Source: Bifiguratus adelaidae
Taxonomy: Eukaryota; Mucoromycota; Endogonomycetes; Endogonales
NCBI GenBank assembly: GCA_002261195.1
Contig: MVBO01000002.1
Coordinates: 326,806 to 390,805 of the forward strand
DNA: 64,000 bases
Direction: 5' to 3'
Position 1 is the stretch's first letter. Each line of letters begins with the position of its first letter. The position numbers and the translations under genes were made by a program. The notes below the pieces were generated by a model that searched no databases, was not told the DNA's origin, and saw only the letters and a list, made by a program, of their open reading frames with translations. Below are positions 55,620 to 64,000 of the stretch, piece by piece.

Positions 55620-56866
55620 TCATGCTTGCATGGATATATTCATCGTCTGATTGGCGATCGTAGCGTTCCAGGACGCAAAATTTTCGCCAGTTGTCAAGAT
55701 GACAGGATCATAGGGCAATGGATACGTTACGTTCGCCTCGACACCGTCCCAGCAGTAAGTCACCATGCATCTCTGACAAATAGTCGGAAAAGTCATATTG
55801 GCTCGAGCTATACTTTTGAGCATGGCCATGCATGCCAGGCACTCTGGCCAAGATGCTTCCACAGTCGAATTGGTCATTTGGAACACAGAGAGTTATTGAG
55901 TAGACCTTGAAATTCGGAATATGGGATGGATCCGGAGGAAGCAAAAGAAATGTTGGAGTACGTTGTCCAGGGAGCGTTGCTCACGTAAAGAATGATGGGT
56001 GCGTCGCTCGTAGCATTGCGGCCGAAAAATGTAGGGATCTCGTTGTAGCGACGCGACAGAATCGTATTGGCGGAAGGAATGTCCGGGAAAGGGACGCCGG
56101 CAGCTTTGGCCGCCTTGGCTGTGTTGATCATGTTGGTGCCGTTTTGCCACGAGTTGTTGGTTTCACCGGAAGCATCAAAGGCAATGATCAAATCAACTTT
56201 GCGCTGCGACCAAAGTAACCCCCAGAAGGGAATGGTTTGGCCGGTCAGGGAACCGTCTATCATTTGAAGTGTGGTCTGTTTGCTGTTATTGAGTCCCAAG
56301 AACGGATTGGGATAAGGCGCTGTCACCGCTTGAGGAATGGATATATTGAAATATTCCGGGAATGGCTGTAGCAGACTGTCCAGCTCCTGCGCTGGGAAAA
56401 CATCGGCTCGCTTTCGCAACGACCGCTTCCAATTCCCCGACAATAGGCTCCTTTTGGCAAATGGAGGAAATTGGCCCATAGTCATATTCTGCAGATACCA
56501 GAAGCTGGATGCTTGAAGTGATGTGCCCATAGCAAAAGTAGCATTATCGAATCCTGTCACACGCTTGAGTCGGCAGGTGTGCCATTGAACATGGGTGTAC
56601 CCAGTTACTTTGCATAAAGTAAGCCATATCACCCGACCACGTACCCCACTCAAATGGATTGTATTCCACAAGTGGATTGTTTGGCCCAGGAATGCGAACG
56701 CCCGTGTTCTGATACTCTGTGTCATTCGGCAAAACTTCCGCGATGAGCAAAATGGGCATTGGCCAGGAGCCGTTGGCAAACCAATCGTAGGTTGCAATGT
56801 CCGACCAAGTAATGGATACAGAGGCATTATTCACGGGAGGAAAGAACTCATGGGCGTATGCCATGG
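55620..56866 (-). pseudogene. Phospholipase B (lysophospholipase) remnant, C-terminal half
   Basis: Secreted fungal phospholipase B family. Seen: VEYNPFEWGTWSGDMAYF, LGTPMFNGTPADSSV, TGFDNATFAMGTSLQ, MIDGSLTGQTIPFWGLLWSQ, VDLIIAFDASGETNNSWQNG and WPECLACMAM with several Asn-glycosylation sites. The N-terminal half with the GLSGG active-site motif is absent. At least three frame changes break it: between MAYF and LGTP, between SSV and TGFDN, and near the end at LLNNSL. At its 5' side it is joined in frame to the aldo-keto reductase remnant near 56866. Confidence 0.72.
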
Positions 56867-57647
56867 GCTCGAGTTTTTGGACGAGTTGGAGGTTGTGACG
56901 GAGGTATTCTTCCTGGAAACGATCGTAGTGAGGTCGGAGATCGCCTTCGGCATGTGCATCTGCTGATTGTATTTAGCCGGTGAGCACGCCTCTTCCAAGT
57001 GGACTGTAGGCGACAATCGGCATGGCTAACTCGCGACAAGTATCGTAGACGCTGTTAGACAAAATGTCGCGACTGAACACTCCACCTCCACTGCGGCGAT
57101 GGGATGTACAGCATGAGCCCCACGGATGCTGCTGGCACTAATTTCGCTAAGTCCAATATGATCAAAGAGACCTTCTTGCATACATTTGGCAAGTCCGCCG
57201 ATGGCGTCTTCAATAGGAAGATGGGGTCGACTCTTGCGCACTGGAATAAATCCAGCCTCTTTTCGGAGCCCTTCAAATGTTGCAAGGCGCTATTGAACTA
57301 TTTCGGATCCCTTCTTGTGTTCCATCAGGCGCAAAGTTGGTGCCGAGTGCACCTTTGATCGAAAAGAAAACCTTGTCCCCCTTGTTCCGCGATATGTTTG
57401 GAAGAGTTCATCGGTCAACACGAGATTGCCGGTGCCGTTGGGAGGAATGTCATTGAATTCACCTCCGTCAAAGAATGCAGCTCCTTGATCAAAGGCAAGC
57501 CGCATGATTTTGATAACCTCCTCTTGCGGTATAGCGTCCGGTCTTATAGTTAGTCCTGCATTCACCATTCTATGGGCTCGACGTAACCATGAGCCCATAG
57601 CCGACGGCGAGCACTTGTCTCGATGAATTGCTAATGTTTACTTGCAT
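56867..57647 (-). pseudogene. Degenerate aldo-keto reductase copy, inverted relative to the intact gene
   Basis: A decayed paralogue of the reductase at 57904-58945, in head-to-head orientation. Recognisable pieces are [78 protein letters not shown] and [14 protein letters not shown] followed by a stop, then HYDRFQEEYLRHNLQLVQKL. The intron position after GLM is kept, but it is shortened to about 32 nt with a GTTACG donor. Several frameshifts separate the pieces. After VQKL the frame runs into phospholipase B sequence, so the last third of the reductase is missing. Confidence 0.75.
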
Positions 57648-57903
57648 TCTTAAATACACTTTGGCATCTATTGTCACCCTGGTCGGCATACCTTCAATCG
57701 GCGCCGAGCCGGACATCACATTTTTCCCAAATGGAAAGAGATCCTTTTCACCGAGATATGCGCGCAAGCACACTTGCCATATACGGTCCATTCGTCAGCA
57801 GCAGTCACTGCAATTCGGATAATGTCAATCGAGCATGCCTATATAGCTTGTTCTTGAGAACTGCCGCTAGCAGCTATTTCTGCCTTAAACCTCTTCAAGA
57901 ATC

Positions 57904-58945
57904 ATGCAGCAAGTTACCCTCGGACAGTCCGGCAAAAAAGTGCCTGCTATAGGCTTTGGGCTGATGGGTAAGTGCATGAGCAACCGAACTTGAACTGAGA
58001 CATTGCACAGGACTTACCTGGAGACCCAAGACTGTCTCTCGGGAAGAAGCCATCCAAGTGATGAGATATGCTTATGAGCAAGGTGCCTTGTTCTTCAACG
58101 GCGGCGAATTCTATGGCGTGCCTCCAAACGTCAACGCCAACCTCGATCTGATCAACGCCTTCTTTGAACAGTATCCGGACGCCAAGGACAATGTTTTCCT
58201 TTCGATCAAGGGTGGGCTTGGCCCTGGCCTTGTTCCTGACGGCTCACCCGAAAACGTGAGGAGGTGTGTAAACAACGTCTTGGAGCACCTGAAGGGTTCG
58301 GGAAAGAAGCTCGACTTGTTCGAATGTGCCCGAGTCGACAAGAATGTGCCCATCGAAGTAACGATCGGCGAACTTGCAAAGTGCGTACAAGAAGGGTTAA
58401 TTGGTCATATAGGCCTCAGCGAGGTAAGCGCCAATAGCATCCGCAAAGCGCACGCCGTCCATCCTATTTCGGCTGTCGAGGTGGAGTTTTCCTTATGGAG
58501 TCGGGACATTCTCTTCAATGGCGTGTACGACACATGTCGCGAATTGGGCATTCCCATCGTCGCTTACAGTCCCCTGGGCAGAGGTGTACTCACAGGTCAG
58601 ATTCGATCGGCCGAGTCTCTTCCGGAAGGTGATATGCGACACCACTTTGACCGTTTCAAGGAGGAAAATCTTCGTCACAACCTTCAGCTCGTTGAGAAGC
58701 TCGGTGCCATTGCAAAGACCAAGGGATGCACTCTGCCGCAGTTAGCCCTAACTTGGGTCCTGTCTCACGAAGGTGTCATGGTCATTCCTGGAGCCACCAA
58801 AGTGGAACGTATTCAAGAAAACATGCAAGCAGCCAGTGTGCACTTGTCTTCGCAGGAACTGGCTGAAATCAAGTCGCTTTTGGATGCGTTCGAGGTCAAG
58901 GGTGGACGCTACAATGCCCATGCTGAGGCTCATCTTGATGGTTGA
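57904..58945 (+). CDS. Aldo-keto reductase, pyridoxal reductase-like (AKR8 type)
   Basis: NADPH-dependent reductase of 332 aa, exons 57904-57967 and 58011-58945. It resembles yeast-type pyridoxal reductases: KKVPAIGFGLMGLTWRPKTV, YEQGALFFNGGEFYGVPPN, the segment [72 protein letters not shown] and LALTWVLSHEGVMVIPGATK. The usual catalytic Tyr region appears as GGEFYG, and the Lys follows in FLSIKGG, both as in AKR8 proteins. The gene is intact, in contrast with its inverted neighbour 256 bp away, so the two form a diverged inverted duplication. Confidence 0.9.
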
Positions 58946-59277
58946 AGTATTAAAGCGCCAGAGTTTCATTTGGCAACAATAAAGTCAGAATGTATACCTT
59001 CGAGGTAATGAACAAGGAGCAAAGTCATCCATAATTCATAAATTTGTAAAGTCAACTTTGAACCGTTGATCCGGCTTCCGTCTATAGGGGACGCATTCAC
59101 GTTCACAGTAGTGTGCACGTTGGCCACCTCTTCTACGACCGCGTCAGCTTTGGAATGCTGTCAGCTTTACTAACTCTTAGTAAAGCAAAGAATGCCACTA
59201 GATCTCATCGCCAGGCTACTGTACAATGTTTCTGTATATTACATGCAATTTCAACTTCTATTAAAGCCACGCTATTT
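58946..59277. other. Convergent intergenic region
   Basis: About 330 bp between the reductase stop and the CM1 protein stop. No gene seen. Confidence 0.6.
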
Positions 59278-61034
59278 TCAATGAGTGTCTTGCGCCACTT
59301 CTGGTATGAGTGAGACATCTTCTTGCCGAGGTGGTTTTCTCTTGAGATACAATTCCTTTTGCGTCAACCGTTGCAAAAATGGAGGTGACGTAGTTGATCC
59401 GGTAACTTTTGATGCGTTCTTGTCATTGTACGTATCATCGAGTGGCAAGCTAGATGATGGAGGATGTTGATGTTCCAAAAGAGGGCTTACTCGACTTTGC
59501 AATTCTTGATCCAGTCGTTCCTGTTGATTTGCTGTGGAAAAAGTGTGACGCATGCCGGGGCGTTCCCTCTTGAGCGAAAGAAAGCGAAGGTCTTGGAAGA
59601 ATTTCTCCATGTCATCTTCGTTATCTTGCGGCATTGGTGTAACACGCGTGCCTCGCGCCTCTCGAGCTTTTGCGTTCAAGCTGGAATCGCTTTGAGATGT
59701 CGCCAATTCTGAATTGACGTAGCTCGACTGCGCAGTGACAAATTCGTCTTCACTTTCCACCAAATCTTTCGAGTCACGGACAGTGTCCTCGGAATGCACA
59801 GTTGCAGATGGAGAAGATCCTGCCTTCGTCAAAAATGTTGATCCAGTATTTACTGGACTTTCCTCGGATATATATCCTTCGGGGGTATCAGGGGATGGTA
59901 GCCGTCTGCTGACAGGTGTCGACAGAGAGCTTTGAAGGAATATCATATCATGATCGTCACGACTGAGTAATTGTGAAGTTGTGTTGTTGATTTTAGTCTC
60001 CGTTGAACGGGAAGATGATGGCGGAGTTTGGTGAATGTGATTGCTTCCATTCAATACTTGCTGGCTATGCTGCGAGAATTTGCTCCATGAGTTGGATGTA
60101 TCCTGTTTAGATGAAAGGTAACGTGAATAGACATGAAAGTCATTGTGCTGGTTGTATTGCTCGTTGTTGAAATCCGAGTCGTGTGTTTCGCCGGTCTCCT
60201 CTGTTGCCATACCCTCCTGAAGCAATGCACGCAATGACGCTTTCATAATGTACAATCGCTGCTTTGTATCTTGCAGCTCTTTGACCGTCCTTTCCAGCTC
60301 GTTGGTCCGCTCTTGTAGCATAGATCGCAATATTTTGATCTAGACCACATGACTTTAAGCAGCTTCTTACAATGTATGCGTTTATGTTGACTGACCTCGT
60401 GCTGAGAAATTGCTTCTACATTACCACGATCAACATCCTTTTGATAATGGAACAGCTGCATCTTGAGATCGAAATTCTCCTTGCGCAGCTGTGTAATAGC
60501 CTGGGGAATATTAAGCATGGGACGAACAAGAGGAACATATCCACTGCTTACCTGCTCCATTTCTCTCAGGGCAACACCTTTCATCGATGTCCGTCCAGGA
60601 TCCGAAGCAGAGATACTAGGCTCTTGGGCGTCACTGTGATTGTCGCCATGATAGGGCCACCCGTTCGCTTGAAGAGTTGAGCCTGACAATCCACTCCCTA
60701 GGCTTGTTCGCCTCTGATGAGAGTCGTCTGAGCCGATCGTTCGGCCATGTTTGTCCTCCGACAAGAGAATGAAACTTCCACCACCACGAAGCAATGCCTT
60801 GCGGTCCTCCGGCGAAAGTGTACTGAGCTCCCGAATAGGTTCAGCTGTATTGTGCGCCAGACGAATTTCGAACTGTTTGCGCTGAGGTGAGCGCACACCC
60901 GGAGGTGACCCTAGAAACGGGGTTTTCACCTGTCCGGGTCCTCGTCGGTACCCACGCCCGTCCATTAGACGCTTCAATGCAAGGTACCTTTTTTCTCTCG
61001 CCCTGCAAATGTCAGGTGTACGCCAAGCACCCAT
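59278..61034 (-). CDS. CM1 (centrosomin motif 1) protein, gamma-tubulin complex tether
   Basis: A 549-aa protein, exons 61034-60552, 60500-60396 and 60339-59278. The centre has the Cnn_1N/CM1 motif, completed by splicing: REMEQAITQLRKENFDLKMQ, LFHYQKDVD. CM1 binds and activates gamma-tubulin ring complexes at organising centres (centrosomin, CDK5RAP2, Mto1, Pcp1, ApsB). Coiled coil continues (LRSMLQERTNELERTVKELQ). The flanks are disordered and Ser-rich, with LRGGGSFILLSEDKHGRT upstream of the motif. The protein is short for the family, whose members often exceed 1000 residues. It stands head-to-head with the gamma-tubulin gene, which supports a joint role. Confidence 0.82.
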
Positions 61035-61307
61035 CAAAGGAAAGCCCTAACCCCAAACAGTGACGGGTGCGCGTGATGCGAGCATAAGGTGTCTATGGAA
61101 AGGGACGTAAACCGCTCATTTGGCAACACAAGTGTCTCTCTGAGAGTCAATACAACTGCCAATTCCAAGCTCACTGTCCATTGAAAGAAGAAAGTATCCA
61201 CAGGCAGAAGATGAGGCAGGACATTCTCTGCGCATCCATTTCAAGCCTTTTTACGCGTCCCAAATTTCATTTCCCTTGACGCGTTTGCAAAAGCAAAATA
61301 GCACAGC
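61035..61307. promoter_or_regulatory. Shared promoter of CM1 protein and gamma-tubulin genes
   Basis: 273 bp between divergent start codons of two functionally linked microtubule-nucleation genes. No specific factor site is recognised. Confidence 0.5.
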
Positions 61308-63144
61308 ATGCCGCGCGAAATCATAACCCTGCAAGCCGGGCAATGCGGGAATCAGAGTAAGATAAAGTGCTCGCCTGTCATTTGCTTGTTAGTAACAAGC
61401 TGATTTGAAAGTTGGCATGGAGTTTTGGAAGCAGCTTTGCGCTGAGCACGGTATTGGAAGAGATGGCAGGTTGGAAGACTTTGCTACCGAAGGCGGTGAC
61501 AGGAAGGATGTTTTCTTCTACCAGGTGGGAACAGTTTTGACTAGCCGCGCGACTGGAACTGACGGAGCGTACGAACTCATAGGCGGATGACGAACACTAC
61601 ATACCTCGGGCGCTGTTGCTGGACCTTGAACCTCGGGTGAGCGTGTTCTCGCTTTTTAATCGACGATCTTGGCGCTAACGATGTACATTCTAGGTCGTCA
61701 GTAATATCCTCACCTCTCCATACTCAAATCTTTATAACCCAGAAAACATATATGTATCGCGTGAAGGAGGAGGGGCGGGTAACAACTGGGCGCATGGTTA
61801 TGCGGCCGGTGAGAAAATTGCAGAAGAGCTGATGGATATGGTGGACCGTGAAGCGGACGGCAGTGATAGCTTGGAAGTAGGTTGACAAAGAATTGTACAT
61901 TTCAGCACCAGCTAAGGTTCCGTTTTCAGGGCTTCAATTTACTACATTCCATAGCAGGCGGTACCGGATCAGGACTAGGATCTTTTCTGCTCGAGAGGCT
62001 CAACGATCGATATCCCAAAAAGCTCATACAAACGTATTCGGTGTTCCCAAACGCCGATGAGGTGTCTGATATCGTGGTACAGCCTTATAACTCAATTCTT
62101 ACCTTGAAAAGATTGACACTCAATGCCGACAGTGTTGTACGTATAACTGAAAACCTGCATTGACCTGCATGCTCACAGACTCGACTTGCTCAGGTTGTTC
62201 TGGACAATTCCGCCCTCAATAGGATAGCAGCTGATCGCCTGCACGTCCAAATTCCCACTTTCGCCCAGACCAATCAACTTGTGAGTCTAAGAGAGACCCT
62301 TAGTCGTATATCTCATGATTGTCGTTAGGTGTCGACAGTTATGTCTGCCAGTACTACCACACTACGGTATCCAGGATATATGAACAATGACCTAGTTGGC
62401 ATGATGGCCTCCCTTATTCCTACTCCACGGTGTCATTATCTCATGACTGCTTACACGCCTTTCACGAGCGATCAAGTTGAGAAGGCCAAATCTATACAAA
62501 AGACATCGGTAATGGAAGTTACTCGTCGGCTACTGCAACCAAAGAATAAGATGGTGTCGATCAATCCGACAAAGAGGAGCTGTTACATATCTATCCTCAA
62601 TATTATTCAAGGTGAAGCCGATCCCACAGAAGTAAGTCAATGTTGGGTGAAATGCACTCATGGCTCATTTGCTCAATAAGGTTCATAAATCACTTCAACG
62701 ATTTCGAGACACACGCCTGGCTCAGTTTATTCCGTGGGGTCCAGCGAGTATTCAAGTGGCTCTCACAAGGAAATCCCCCTATGTCCAAACAGCTCATCGC
62801 GTAAGCGGCTTGATGCTCGCTAATCATACCAGCATCAGCGGCGTAAGTTGAATACGTCCGGTGGAGCATGTGCGAAATATTGACCTACGCACAAATTTGC
62901 AGCTTTTCAGACGCACATGCGACCAGTATGACAGGCTTCGAAGACGTAATGCCTTCCTTGAACAATATCGCAAAGAAGCTATGTTCGCGGACGGTCTTGA
63001 CGAGTTTGACGAATCAAGACAGGTGGTGGAAGAGCTGATCAATGAATATGAGGCATGTGAAAGCCCCGACTACGTCAACTACGTAAGTTAAATTGTAATG
63101 ATTTGCCTTGTGTTGCCTAACATCCATCACAGGGATCTGCATAA
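61308..63144 (+). CDS. TUBG1: Gamma-tubulin
   Basis: Template subunit of microtubule nucleation complexes, 449 aa in ten exons: 61308-61356, 61412-61524, 61583-61636, 61694-61876, 61930-62136, 62194-62280, 62329-62631, 62681-62842, 62903-63082 and 63133-63144. Seen: [53 protein letters not shown], the GTP loop [58 protein letters not shown] and [20 protein letters not shown]. The last exon encodes only GSA and the stop; without that splice the protein would end VS instead. Eight of nine introns are phase 0, which is unusual uniformity. Length equals the family norm. Confidence 0.96.
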
Positions 63145-63664
63145 AGTTCACACATGCAGCACACATGACAAAGAACCAATGATGTTCTGGAAAGACTTGT
63201 CAAGTTCGAAAGATCCAGTTAGTTGGATATCCTACTTGTTTGCATACTACTCGGGATAACGAACAGATTTGTACAATAACATGAGAGCATTCTTCGAACC
63301 TATGACCAGTCAGTGGGCTTGAATTACTTTCCAAATATGCGGTTGTAACCGGGTAAGCGGCCCACAGGATCTGTTTTCATTGAAAATTACGCCTCAATTC
63401 CGCCACATCGGCCGCTGCGGCTCTACAGCCTTATTATACCCAGATTAGGGCAAATGCATGAATCTTATTGACTACCAAATTAAGCATGTCCAGCTTATTG
63501 GATTGCGATCCCGTGTGTCACAGTGGGAATTGCCGCGACGCAACAATGGGTTGGGATCGGAAAACTAGCTTAGCTACATATAATCAAGAATCCGATCACT
63601 CTTACTTGCGCTCTGATGCGGATGCGCAGTCTTTTGCATCGTCCTTCACGGCGGCTGTCTATCT
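63145..63664. other. Intergenic: gamma-tubulin 3' flank and kinase promoter
   Basis: About 520 bp. Short frames only; no gene supported. Confidence 0.55.
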
Positions 63665-64000
63665 ATGCCGCTTCCTCTGAACAAACGTACCCGCCAGATC
63701 AAGCGGGCGAGGGCAACGCCAGACCCACCGCGGCCTTCGATTGAGATAGCCACCGGCATCTTTGCCGGGACGTCATCTCGCCGCTTGCCTACACCCCCGG
63801 CTTCCCCAAGTGAATCATGCTCGAGCATATCTCAAGATCCCATCCAACTTCCTGAACATATACTTCGACTCTTTGGAGGCCACCAATTGAATCAAAGCTT
63901 CTTGGGTCGTTATCACGTACAGAGTATACTGGGTTCAGGTGGCTTCGGTATTGTGCTTGCGGCGCTTCGGCATCAAGATGGACGGATAGTGGCGGTCCAG
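63665..64000 (+). CDS. Protein kinase, N-terminal part (runs off the window)
   Basis: Open from ATG 63665 to the window end, 112 codons. A basic, Pro-rich leader of about 75 residues (KRTRQIKRARATPDPPRPS) precedes the start of a protein kinase domain: FLGRYHVQSILGSGGFGIVL with the Gly-rich loop GSGGFG, then DGRIVAVQ. At the position where the ATP-binding Lys is expected (VAxK) the last visible codon is CAG, Gln, so the Lys is either replaced or a splice lies just at the window edge (CAG could end an exon). Which kinase family this is cannot be told. Confidence 0.75.
   Translation, partial: MPLPLNKRTRQIKRARATPDPPRPSIEIATGIFAGTSSRRLPTPPASPSESCSSISQDPIQLPEHILRLFGGHQLNQSFLGRYHVQSILGSGGFGIVLAALRHQDGRIVAVQ

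Overview
This window is nuclear DNA of a fungus, gene-dense and intron-rich. The introns are mostly 41-60 nt, and the gene set is fungal: a Zn2Cys6 regulator, an APSES factor, a Rua1 C-terminal factor, an Srf1-like protein, Gep4 and a Pho84 relic. A LARGE-type glycosyltransferase, an AF10-like PHD protein, a SWIM-RING ligase and an apparent U12-type intron point to an early-diverging lineage, most likely Mucoromycota. That placement is inference; no rRNA or species marker is present.

Layout, left to right: the 3' end of SEC5; an FCP/SCP-type phosphatase; a NIPA Mg2+ transporter and a WD40 protein sharing a 36-bp divergent gap; a SAM methyltransferase with a possible one-codon first exon; a Rua1-type regulator; LSM12 with an AT-AC intron; RPS26; a disordered protein; NOT3; an Srf1-like membrane protein; a Zn2Cys6 factor; a TLC protein; a LOG hydrolase; a minimal APSES factor; TIM21 and RAB11 (divergent); enolase; an AF10-like PHD protein; a GT49 glycosyltransferase; a RAS gene whose frame closes only with a 2-nt exon; phosphopentomutase; a CCCH protein; bL35m and GEP4 (divergent, 23 bp apart); a TLCD4-like protein; a BET double-bromodomain protein; a SWIM-RING ligase; a broken PHO84-like transporter; uS9m; a fused pseudogene block (aldo-keto reductase plus phospholipase B) beside an intact aldo-keto reductase; a CM1 (centrosomin motif) protein head-to-head with gamma-tubulin; and the start of a protein kinase.

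Themes: mitochondrial biogenesis (TIM21, bL35m, uS9m, GEP4), membrane traffic (SEC5, RAB11, Srf1-like), gene regulation (NOT3, BET, AF10-like, four DNA-binding factors), microtubule nucleation (CM1 protein and gamma-tubulin) and carbon or phosphate metabolism (enolase, phosphopentomutase, PHO84 relic). No CRISPR array, rRNA, convincing tRNA or mobile element was seen.

The most unusual content is in the splicing: one AT-AC intron with perfect U12 signals, five GC-AG introns among about 114 modelled, a run of 18-, 22- and 2-nt exons in RAS, and introns directly after the ATG in RPS26 and probably the methyltransferase. All exon boundaries were read by eye and checked by frame arithmetic, not by transcripts.
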